From contig JAQUOB010000072.1 of assembly GCA_028717325.1 (NCBI GenBank), positions 1 to 6,488 on the forward strand: 6,488 nucleotides of DNA. The letters are read 5' to 3'. The first letter of the stretch is position 1. Each line of letters starts with the position of its first letter. Of this stretch, positions 1 to 4,662 are shown in pieces. Position numbers and translations under genes: made by a program. The stretch comes from Candidatus Margulisiibacteriota bacterium (GTDB taxonomy: Bacteria > Margulisbacteria > WOR-1 > O2-12-FULL-45-9 > XYB2-FULL-48-7). Under the pieces are notes generated by a model, which did no database searches, was not told where the DNA came from, and saw only the letters and a program-made list of their open reading frames with translations.

Positions 1-278
1 AACATTAATAATACCAGCCCCAGCCAGTAAACAGCGGAGATCAGTTTTCCCTCGGACTCGAACGCGTTAAAGGCCCAGTTGAACGCGCGGGGCGAGAAAA
101 AACCGAGCAAGGTCGGGCTTAAGACCAGCCCCCCGACAATTTCACCGACCACCCGGGGCAGTTTAAACCGCTGAAACAGATAACCGAAGCTGTGGGCCGA
201 AATGAGCAGCAGGACGATGGCGAAAAAAAACCTCGTCAGTTCGAAATTATTCAGTGTGGTCAGACTAATGGCTTCCAT
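1..278 (-). CDS. Cation/proton antiporter (CPA2, Na+/H+ exchanger family), N-terminal part, cut by window edge
   Basis: The reverse complement from the ATG at 278 reads open for 92 codons to the left edge, so the gene is partial (C-terminus missing). Residues about 17-35 form a first membrane helix. The stretch at 37-59, with RFKLPRVVGEIVGG followed by LVLSPTLLG, is the hallmark of the Na+/H+ exchanger domain (KefB/NapA-like CPA2 proteins). A second hydrophobic segment (LISAVYWLGLVLLM) begins near residue 79, where this family carries its next helix. Family members exchange Na+ or K+ for protons across the inner membrane; which ion is used here cannot be told from this part. A TATAAT box lies 20 nt before the ATG, but no clear Shine-Dalgarno sequence is visible. 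The gene is divergent from the iron transporter gene across 107 bp. Any regulatory RCK/TrkA domain would lie beyond the window. Confidence 0.87.
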   Translation of the reverse strand, partial: MEAISLTTLNNFELTRFFFAIVLLLISAHSFGYLFQRFKLPRVVGEIVGGLVLSPTLLGFFSPRAFNWAFNAFESEGKLISAVYWLGLVLLM

Positions 279-298
279 GAGTTTAATTATGCGATGTC

Positions 299-304
299 AT
301 TATA
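299..304 (-). promoter_or_regulatory. -10 box of the antiporter gene
   Basis: A perfect TATAAT on the minus strand ends 20 nt before the antiporter ATG, predicting a leader of roughly 13 nt. The hexamer 17 bp upstream (TTTCTT) is a poor -35 match, so the promoter is called on the -10 box and position alone. Confidence 0.5.
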
Positions 305-360
305 CAGCAAAATTAGGGCTAAAGAAAAATCAGATCTGTTAAGTTCGGCAAAATCCATAG

Positions 361-366
361 TATAAT
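361..366 (+). promoter_or_regulatory. -10 box of the ferritin/VIT1 gene
   Basis: A perfect TATAAT lies 19 nt before the ATG at 386, leaving a short leader that still holds the GGGAGG ribosome binding site. The best -35 candidate (TTAAGT at 339-344, 16-bp spacer) is weak. I see no convincing Fur-box palindrome in the 107-bp divergent region, so iron control is not supported by sequence. Confidence 0.55.
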
Positions 367-374
367 TGCGGCTC

Positions 375-380
375 GGGAGG
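375..380 (+). promoter_or_regulatory. Ribosome binding site GGGAGG, fixes the start at 386
   Basis: GGGAGG ends 5 nt before the ATG at 386. It is a good anti-SD match and supports this start. It also shows that this genome does use Shine-Dalgarno initiation for some genes. Confidence 0.75.
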
Positions 381-385
381 CGATC

Positions 386-1267
386 ATGTCAAAAACCGAT
401 CTAAGCCCTAAAGATATAGCAAAATTAGAGATCTTCCAGAAAAACGAGATCAGCGAACACATCATCTATCAGCGGTTGGCCGAACTGGAAAAGACAGAAC
501 AAAACCGCCTCATCGTCAACAAAATTTCGGCGGACGAACTGCGCCATTATAGCGTTTACAAAAGCTATACCGGAAAAGAAATAGCCCCCAACAGGTTCAA
601 AATCTGGTGGTATTTGTTTTTAGCTAAAATCTTCGGCATAACGTTCAGCGTCAAACTGATGGAAAACGGCGAGAAAGGCGCGCAGGCGGCTTATAAAAAG
701 CTGATCGGCGTTGTGCCCGAGATCGAAAAAATAATCAATGACGAGAACGGCCACGAGAACGAACTGGTCAAACTGATCGATGAAGAAAAGCTGAAATATA
801 TGGGCGCAGTAGTTCTGGGGATGAACGACGCGCTGGTCGAGCTGACCGGCACGCTGGCCGGGCTGACTTTTGCCCTGCAAAACGAAAAACTGGTGGGCGT
901 GGCCGGCTTGGTCACCGGCGTGGCCGCGGCGCTCTCGATGGCCGCCTCACAATATCTGTCCACCAAGGTCGGCATCGAAACGATCAGCCCGATCAAGGCG
1001 GCGATCTATACCGGTATAACTTATATTGTGGTGGTTGTTTTCCTGGTCCTGCCCTTTTTACTTTTAGGCAATCCGTTCCTGGCCATGTCCCTGACGCTTT
1101 TGGCCGTCGTCATCCTGATCTACCTTTTTAATTACTATTATTCGGTCGTCAAAGAAGTTCCTTTCAGGCGGCGGTTTACTGAAATGCTGGCGATCAGCCT
1201 GGGTGTGGCTTTTTTAAGTTTTCTGATCGGTCTGGTTATCAGACAATTTTTGGGGATTAATGTCTAG
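386..1267 (+). CDS. Membrane-bound ferritin / VIT1-CCC1 family iron (or manganese) transporter
   Basis: The 293-residue protein has two parts. Residues about 10-137 form a ferritin/rubrerythrin-like four-helix bundle. Its likely di-iron ligands are E21 or E24 in helix A, E51-x-x-H54 in helix B, E93 or E96 in helix C, and E120-x-x-H123 in helix D. Residues 139-293 are a VIT1/CCC1 (DUF125) domain with five predicted membrane helices near 141-163, 169-190, 205-227, 230-252 and 268-289. The first helix carries GMNDALVELTGTLAGL, the family signature. Relatives such as bacterial MbfA and plant or yeast VIT1/CCC1 move Fe2+ or Mn2+ out of the cytoplasm, and the ferritin-like part is thought to bind or sense the metal. 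An inner-membrane iron detoxification role is the inference here. The length is normal for this fusion, and the start has a good SD. The stop lies 18 bp from the convergent lipoprotein gene. Confidence 0.9.
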   Translation: MSKTDLSPKDIAKLEIFQKNEISEHIIYQRLAELEKTEQNRLIVNKISADELRHYSVYKSYTGKEIAPNRFKIWWYLFLAKIFGITFSVKLMENGEKGAQAAYKKLIGVVPEIEKIINDENGHENELVKLIDEEKLKYMGAVVLGMNDALVELTGTLAGLTFALQNEKLVGVAGLVTGVAAALSMAASQYLSTKVGIETISPIKAAIYTGITYIVVVVFLVLPFLLLGNPFLAMSLTLLAVVILIYLFNYYYSVVKEVPFRRRFTEMLAISLGVAFLSFLIGLVIRQFLGINV

Positions 1268-1285
1268 GTAAGCAACGAAAAAAAA

Positions 1286-1714
1286 CTAAGATCCCTGCTT
1301 TATTTCCTGAATGGTATAACCTTTGCCCTGGAGAAACGCGATGAAAGCCCTGAACTGTTCGCTGGCATCGATCTCCCCCGTTGATTGGGCATTGATTGAC
1401 ACGTCACCACCCGCCTGTGACATCTGGATAGCCAGAGAGGCAACCTGTCGCTCGACATGACGCATGGGTTTTTCCGGCGAGCCGGCCGATACAATCGTAC
1501 TGTTAACTACGACCCGGTAAGCTCCGGTCAGATCATCCGCGTACGTCATGTTATAGCCGCTCAAGCCGACATAATCCTTGAGGACGGTCCCGACATCGCT
1601 CATTTTGGCGTTTTTTACGAGATAAGAAACGTTATAAACACAGCCGCCGATAAACAACGCGGCCAGGACGATCGATAAGAAAATAAATATATTTGTTCTT
1701 TTTAAAAACCCCAT
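1286..1714 (-). CDS. Small lipoprotein or membrane-anchored protein of unknown function (142 aa)
   Basis: I do not recognise a family. The N-terminus (MGFLKRTNIFIFLSIVLAAL) has a basic start, then a hydrophobic core ending in IGGC, so C25 fits as a lipidation site. Alternatively the segment is an uncleaved membrane anchor. The mature part (about 118 residues) has no further hydrophobic helix, so it should lie outside the cytoplasmic membrane. Its middle (about residues 53-110) looks beta-rich, with alternating polar and hydrophobic residues (YRVVVNSTIV, GGDVSINAQSTGEI). The end (about 117-140) looks like an amphipathic helix and strand. The start is well supported by an SD 7 nt upstream and a good promoter. 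On the minus strand the stop codon is followed at once by eight T residues (1285-1278), which could help termination, though I see no strong hairpin before them. The gene is convergent with the VIT gene and divergent from the protease gene, so it is probably transcribed alone. Confidence 0.8.
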   Translation of the reverse strand: MGFLKRTNIFIFLSIVLAALFIGGCVYNVSYLVKNAKMSDVGTVLKDYVGLSGYNMTYADDLTGAYRVVVNSTIVSAGSPEKPMRHVERQVASLAIQMSQAGGDVSINAQSTGEIDASEQFRAFIAFLQGKGYTIQEIKQGS

Positions 1715-1721
1715 TAAATTT

Positions 1722-1726
1722 ACCTC
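1722..1726 (-). promoter_or_regulatory. Ribosome binding site GAGGT for the small lipoprotein
   Basis: On the minus strand GAGGT (within CGAGGTAAA) ends 7 nt before the ATG at 1714. The spacing is normal and selects this start. Confidence 0.65.
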
Positions 1727-1732
1727 GTGCCG

Positions 1733-1761
1733 ATTATATACTTAAGCTTCAACTTTTGCAA
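1733..1761 (-). promoter_or_regulatory. Sigma70-type promoter of the small lipoprotein gene
   Basis: On the minus strand a -35 box TTGCAA (1761-1756) and a perfect -10 box TATAAT (1738-1733) are separated by 17 bp. Transcription should begin near 1726, giving a leader of about 12 nt that contains the GAGGT site. This is one of the better two-box promoters in the window. Confidence 0.65.
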
Positions 1762-1818
1762 CATAAAAACCAAAACAATTTTGCCATATATTTGAAATTT
1801 ATTTGAGAACTCAACGAT

Positions 1819-1824
1819 TATAAT
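1819..1824 (+). promoter_or_regulatory. -10 box four bases before the protease start codon
   Basis: TATAAT is followed by TCGT and then the ATG at 1829. With the usual 5-7 nt from the -10 box to the transcription start, the mRNA would begin at or next to the ATG, so it would be leaderless. No acceptable -35 box is seen at 16-18 bp; TTGAAA at 1792-1797 is too far away (21 bp). Confidence 0.5.
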
Positions 1825-1828
1825 TCGT

Positions 1829-2659
1829 ATGGATTTAGTTTTAAAAGTATTTTGTATTGGCACGGCCAGACGAAGCCATCATGCCGTTTCAACTATTGCG
1901 AAAAAAATTAAGCGGGATCGATTGCCATCGATTTCAACTTCGGCCGATCCCTCCCGATTGATCGGGAATTATTTAACCCCAGCCTGTTTGGATATACCTT
2001 CATTATTAAGGCCGGTGGCTTCAACATTATTAGTGCCTTCAAACCGCGCCGCTGTCGGGGATGGGACGGCGGTAGTTGTAAATCATAGAGGCAGAAGATT
2101 TATCGTAACAGCCGATCACGTTGTCGCCAGCCGGAACAATTTAGCGGCCGTCTATCAAAGATATGGAAAAAGGACGGTTATGCCTTTATCGAAGACGGAA
2201 CTGGTTTTTGAAAGCGATAGAGCAAAAGGAACAAAATATGAGGGATATGATATCGCTGTTTTTAGATATGACGGGGCAGAAGTCGCCGGGGTTGACACCA
2301 TTGCTCCCGGTCTTAATGAGCTTCCCGCTTTTTTAGTCGGTTATCCGGGAAAACTCAGAGGGATATGGGATCAAGATGGGATCCCATTATTAAGTTACGG
2401 CTTTGCAACACAAAGGGGTCAATTGGCTGAAGCCGGAAGGTTTTTTTGGCAACAACCCTTTGAAAAGCCAGCCGTCGGCCAAAATTCTAATTCAAAATTG
2501 ATCCTTTTTACCGGCGCGGCGATGAGCGGGAATAGCGGCGGCGGGCTATTTGATATTCACGGCAATTTGATCGGGATCTGCCAGGGCCCTCAAGTTTTAC
2601 TAAATGGAGATAAATATGAAAGTTTCTATCCGATCCATGAATTATTGGAAGCTTTGTAA
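1829..2659 (+). CDS. Trypsin-like serine protease (S1/HtrA-type fold), no signal peptide
   Basis: A 276-residue protein with a complete chymotrypsin-fold triad. H97 lies in FIVTADHVVA, D141 in YEGYDIAVFRY, and S236 in MSGNSGGGLF, the nucleophile and oxyanion-hole motif. GDGTAVVV at 77-84 is the usual first strand before the histidine, and GNLIGICQG at 245-253 is the usual strand after the serine. The fold fills residues about 70-276, with no PDZ domain as in DegP/HtrA. The first 65 residues are unassigned. They hold a short hydrophobic patch but a very basic stretch at 15-31, and do not look like a Sec signal, so the protein may act in the cytoplasm. Both neighbours point the other way, so it is a single-gene unit. 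The start is the first ATG after a -10 box, with no SD, and a later start is possible. The next internal Met (118) falls after H97 and can be excluded. Confidence 0.85.
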   Translation: MDLVLKVFCIGTARRSHHAVSTIAKKIKRDRLPSISTSADPSRLIGNYLTPACLDIPSLLRPVASTLLVPSNRAAVGDGTAVVVNHRGRRFIVTADHVVASRNNLAAVYQRYGKRTVMPLSKTELVFESDRAKGTKYEGYDIAVFRYDGAEVAGVDTIAPGLNELPAFLVGYPGKLRGIWDQDGIPLLSYGFATQRGQLAEAGRFFWQQPFEKPAVGQNSNSKLILFTGAAMSGNSGGGLFDIHGNLIGICQGPQVLLNGDKYESFYPIHELLEAL

Positions 2660-2689
2660 ATTTTAAATTTGGCTTTCAGAATGCCCCTA

Positions 2690-2932
2690 TCATCCTTTTA
2701 TCAGAGCGATCTTTTTTGTCCTCGGCCAGCTTTTGATTTGAGCTTCGCGTTTTAACGCCGCGCTCCTAGTGGGATATTTTTCAACATATCTGGCTTTTTT
2801 GGGCGGGTTGGCTTTCGTATAGCGGCAGCCTTTGCCGGAAAAATGCTCGCTAAAACGGCGCTCGAGATCATTGGTTATGCCGGTATATAATGATTTGTTT
2901 GAGCATTCGAGGATATAAACGTAATATGGCAC
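2690..2932 (-). CDS. GIY-YIG nuclease-family protein (UPF0213 / YhbQ-like)
   Basis: An 80-residue protein that is essentially one GIY-YIG domain. The GIY element is Y4-V5-Y6 and the YIG element is Y16-T17-G18. Further family positions present are R25 (catalytic arginine), H30, and the C-terminal LKREAQIKSW helix with the metal-binding glutamate E63 and K67. Single-domain members of this family have DNA-cleaving activity in some cases, but their cellular role is poorly defined; a repair or nucleic-acid processing role is inference. The length is normal, slightly shorter than E. coli YhbQ. The start is GTG at 2932, five nt after a TATAAT box with no SD. The gene lies 37 nt downstream of the small membrane protein gene on the same strand and could be read from both promoters. 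Confidence 0.88.
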   Translation of the reverse strand: MPYYVYILECSNKSLYTGITNDLERRFSEHFSGKGCRYTKANPPKKARYVEKYPTRSAALKREAQIKSWPRTKKIALIKG

Positions 2933-2937
2933 GGTTG

Positions 2938-2966
2938 ATTATAAATCCCGGCTCGCGGCCCGCCAA
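2938..2966 (-). promoter_or_regulatory. Promoter directly abutting the GIY-YIG start codon
   Basis: On the minus strand TTGGCG (2966-2961), a 17-bp spacer and TATAAT (2943-2938) are followed by CAACC and the GTG at 2932. The predicted transcription start falls on or beside the start codon, implying a leaderless mRNA beginning with GTG. The -35 box overlaps the end of the gap after the upstream gene. Confidence 0.55.
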
Positions 2967-2969
2967 ATA

Positions 2970-3227
2970 TTAATAGTATCGCCCGAATAAGACGATCAGG
3001 ACCATATAAACAACGAGAAGGATCGCCACTATTAAATGGCCGATCCGTATAACGCTGACCGATCTGGCCGACGGCTTGATCTCACATTCGAAACAGTAGA
3101 ATTTTAAAATCCCCCTGTATCGCTCGATCGTCCATTGAACGATTTTCTCCGGGTTGATCACAGCGTTGATGCTGTGGATAAGCAAAAGCAATAAAAATAA
3201 TTCTAATACCCACAAATATATCGGCAT
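2970..3227 (-). CDS. Small two-helix membrane protein with CxxC, unknown function (85 aa)
   Basis: No named family is recognised. Residues 3-20 (YLWVLELFLLLLLIHSIN region) and 63-82 (GHLIVAILLVVYMVLIVLFG) are membrane helices. Between them is a loop of about 40 residues rich in basic and aromatic positions (NPEKIVQWTIERYRGILKF) with C45-F-E-C48. The pair could bind metal or be redox-active, but two cysteines alone do not show it. The gene is convincing because of its strong SD (AGGAGGA) and well-spaced promoter, and because its composition is that of a real membrane protein. It precedes the GIY-YIG gene by 37 nt, so the two may be cotranscribed; no functional link is evident. Its mRNA would have a leader of nearly 60 nt, unusually long for this window. 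Confidence 0.75.
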   Translation of the reverse strand: MPIYLWVLELFLLLLLIHSINAVINPEKIVQWTIERYRGILKFYCFECEIKPSARSVSVIRIGHLIVAILLVVYMVLIVLFGRYY

Positions 3228-3231
3228 GATC

Positions 3232-3238
3232 TCCTCCT
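3232..3238 (-). promoter_or_regulatory. Strong ribosome binding site AGGAGGA
   Basis: On the minus strand AGGAGGA lies 4-5 nt before the ATG at 3227. It is the best anti-SD match in the window and decides the start of the small membrane protein. Confidence 0.8.
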
Positions 3239-3291
3239 AAAAAGTAATTCGGCCGGCATTTCCCCTGCCAACCAAGCCGTCCGTTTCTTTG

Positions 3292-3320
3292 ATTATACCG
3301 AACACCATTCACGGGCGCAA
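3292..3320 (-). promoter_or_regulatory. Promoter of the small membrane protein (and possibly GIY-YIG) gene
   Basis: On the minus strand TTGCGC (3320-3315) and TATAAT (3297-3292) are 17 bp apart. Transcription should start near 3285, giving a leader of about 58 nt. The leader contains a small possible hairpin (GGCA and TGCC around a short A/G-rich loop) but no riboswitch that I recognise. Confidence 0.6.
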
Positions 3321-3326
3321 GAAAGA

Positions 3327-3338
3327 AGGATTAGAACC
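3327..3338 (+). repeat. 12-base near-repeat of the tRNA-Asn T-arm
   Basis: AGGATTAGAACC here matches AGGATTCGAACC at 4506-4517, inside the T-arm of tRNA-Asn, at 11 of 12 positions and in the same orientation. The two copies flank the AT-rich rsgA segment. It could be the far end (att-like scar) of an old insertion at the tRNA gene, or a chance match to the highly conserved T-loop sequence. There is no integrase between them. Confidence 0.3.
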
Positions 3339-3437
3339 AAGTAAAGCTTGTCGGTAAAATCAGGCGCTAAGATCAAAGGTTAGCTCCAAAAATCCCCCCT
3401 CTGTTGGACGAGTTTCGCAACTTCTGATCCTGAATCC

Positions 3438-3466
3438 TTTAAGGCATCAAAACATTTTGCTATAAT
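3438..3466 (+). promoter_or_regulatory. Promoter of rsgA with -10 box nine bases before the ATG
   Basis: A perfect TATAAT at 3461-3466 is followed by CAAAAAATA and the ATG at 3476. The predicted transcription start is within about 0-4 nt of the ATG, so the leader is too short for an SD, and none is seen. The -35 candidate TTTAAG (3438-3443, 17-bp spacer) is weak. Confidence 0.5.
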
Positions 3467-3475
3467 CAAAAAATA

Positions 3476-4489
3476 ATGAAGCGGGATAGTCCTAAATATG
3501 TAACTGCTAGAGTAGTTGCCCAATATCGGGGCAAGTATAGAGTTCTCCATAAAAATGAAGAATACTGGGCTGAAGTAACCGGGAAAATCATGTATACGGC
3601 AGAATCGCAACTTGATTATCCTGTAGTTGGGGATAAGGTAAGCATAATTAGTCTTGGCTATGGAAATGGCCTGATTGATAAAATATTACCCAGAAAAAGC
3701 ATTTTAGAGAGAAGAGCTGTCGGCAAAACTGACGTTCAACCGATAGCGGCTAATGTTGATACGGCCTTTATTGTCCAAGCTGTTGATCGGGACTTTAATT
3801 TGAATCGTTTTGAACGTTATTTGACAATAGTTAAAGCGGGAAAAATTAAACCGGTATTGGTTTTAAATAAAATAGATCTTATTCCTCCAGAAGAATTAGA
3901 AGACAAACTCTCTCTAGTGAAAAGCCGCTTCAAGGACATTAACTTATTGACAACGAGTGCATTTAAACCAAATGGCGATAAATACTTGGCTCAGGCGATC
4001 AAAAAGGGGAAGATTTACTGCTTGCTTGGATCTTCAGGCGTTGGTAAGTCCTCGCTTATTAATAAATTATTGGGACAGGAGCTAATAAAGACTAGAGCAA
4101 TCAGTGCTACGACAAAAAAGGGTCAGCATGTAACGACACATCGCGAGCTATTTGTCCTCAAGGGTGGAGGGATGGTTATCGATAATCCAGGGATGAGGGA
4201 GGTTGGTGTGGCTGATGCTGGCGAGGCGGTGGCTGATGTATTTAGTGATATATCCATATTAGCCAGAGATTGTAAATTTTCCGATTGTACCCATGACCAC
4301 GAAATAGGTTGTGCTGTTTTAGCCGCTCTCAAATCCGGGCAATTAAGTGAAGAGCAGTATTTGAATTATATTAAACTCAAGAAGGAAACTGATTACTATG
4401 CCATGTCGAAATTAGAAAAGAGACGGAAAGATAAGAGCTTTGGAAAAATGGTCAAAACCGCAATGAAGCAGATAAAGAGCCTGAAATAA
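3476..4489 (+). CDS. rsgA: Ribosome small-subunit-dependent GTPase A (RsgA/YjeQ)
   Basis: A 337-residue, full-length RsgA. It is a circularly permuted GTPase that binds the 30S subunit late in its assembly and hydrolyses GTP as the particle matures, acting in the cytoplasm. An OB-fold domain covers about residues 10-75. The motifs come in the permuted order: G4 NKID (131-134), G5 TSA (160-162), G1/P-loop GSSGVGKS (185-192), G2 around T212-T213 in ATTKKGQHVTTH, and G3 DNPG (236-239). The zinc-binding end has C266, C271, H273 and C279 in the family spacing C-x4-C-x-H-x5-C, followed by a basic C-terminal helix. All key residues are present, so it should be active. The gene is monocistronic with no SD. 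It is AT-richer than its neighbours (for example 25% G+C over 3841-3900), which fits acquisition from another lineage but does not prove it. It is convergent with tRNA-Asn, six bases away. Confidence 0.96.
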   Translation: MKRDSPKYVTARVVAQYRGKYRVLHKNEEYWAEVTGKIMYTAESQLDYPVVGDKVSIISLGYGNGLIDKILPRKSILERRAVGKTDVQPIAANVDTAFIVQAVDRDFNLNRFERYLTIVKAGKIKPVLVLNKIDLIPPEELEDKLSLVKSRFKDINLLTTSAFKPNGDKYLAQAIKKGKIYCLLGSSGVGKSSLINKLLGQELIKTRAISATTKKGQHVTTHRELFVLKGGGMVIDNPGMREVGVADAGEAVADVFSDISILARDCKFSDCTHDHEIGCAVLAALKSGQLSEEQYLNYIKLKKETDYYAMSKLEKRRKDKSFGKMVKTAMKQIKSLK

Positions 4490-4495
4490 GAAAAA

Positions 4496-4567
4496 CTCCC
4501 CGGGTAGGATTCGAACCTACGACCAAGTGATTAACAGTCACCTGCGCTACCACTGCGCTACCGGGGA
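4496..4567 (-). tRNA. tRNA-Asn (anticodon GTT)
   Basis: A complete 72-nt cloverleaf on the minus strand. The acceptor stem TCCCCGG pairs fully with CCGGGGA. The D-stem is GCGC/GCGC around AGTGGTA. The anticodon stem GGTGA/TCACT has one G-T pair, with loop CTGTTAA giving anticodon GTT. The variable loop is TGGTC, and the T-arm is GTAGG-TTCGAAT-CCTAC. The discriminator base is G at 4496. CCA is not encoded, so it must be added by tRNA nucleotidyltransferase. Five T residues follow directly (4495-4491) and could serve as a terminator tail. The gene has its own promoter and lies six bases from the end of rsgA, in the opposite orientation. Confidence 0.97.
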
Positions 4568-4586
4568 ATGCAGATCGATTGAAGTT

Positions 4587-4615
4587 ATTCTATCAGCTTT
4601 ATTTTTTTCTGTCCA
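4587..4615 (-). promoter_or_regulatory. Strong promoter of tRNA-Asn
   Basis: On the minus strand TGGACA (4615-4610, 5 of 6 to consensus) and TAGAAT (4592-4587, 5 of 6) are 17 bp apart. The tRNA 5' end is at 4567, 19 nt past the -10 box, leaving a short 5' leader for RNase P to remove. The -35 box lies 12 bp from that of the divergent lipoprotein gene. Confidence 0.7.
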
Positions 4616-4627
4616 CTATAACAAAGC

Positions 4628-4656
4628 TTGCCCGGCCCGAAAAGGTCCGCTATAAT
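4628..4656 (+). promoter_or_regulatory. Promoter of the propeller lipoprotein, six bases before the ATG
   Basis: TTGCCC (4628-4633), a 17-bp spacer and TATAAT (4651-4656) are followed by CTCGGT and the ATG at 4663. A standard distance from the -10 box puts the first transcribed base on the ATG, the clearest leaderless layout in the window. Confidence 0.65.
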
Positions 4657-4662
4657 CTCGGT

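Noticed and set aside
279..385. Fur or other metal-regulator box between the antiporter and VIT genes
   Set aside because: No clear palindrome resembling a Fur box was found by eye, so control by iron is not claimed from the sequence.
1230..1251. Terminator-like hairpin GTCTG-GTTAT-CAGAC followed by AATTTTT near the end of the VIT gene
   Set aside because: The stem is only 5 bp and ends before the stop codon at 1265-1267, so termination there would remove the stop from the mRNA. It is best explained as coding sequence.
2376..2387. Perfect 12-base palindrome ATGGGATCCCAT with a nearby partial copy inside the protease gene
   Set aside because: It lies mid-gene, encodes ordinary residues, and has no associated promoter or second full copy; probably chance.
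2943..2969. GC-rich stretch between the small membrane protein and GIY-YIG genes as a terminator
   Set aside because: Only a 3-bp stem (GGC/GCC) can form and no T-run follows; a promoter fits the sequence better.
3082..3312. Minus-strand open frame overlapping the small membrane protein gene
   Set aside because: It is out of frame with a gene that has a strong SD and membrane helices; its predicted protein has no recognisable feature.
3363..3387. Imperfect hairpin GGCGCTAA / TTAGCTCC upstream of rsgA
   Set aside because: It has one mismatch, a 9-base loop and no T-run on the plus strand, and no minus-strand transcript is expected to end there. It does not support a terminator or RNA gene.
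4579..4662. TTG start at 4579 for the propeller lipoprotein
   Set aside because: The extra 28 residues overlap the promoters of this gene and of the tRNA and would bury the signal peptide. The ATG at 4663 directly follows the promoter and begins the signal.
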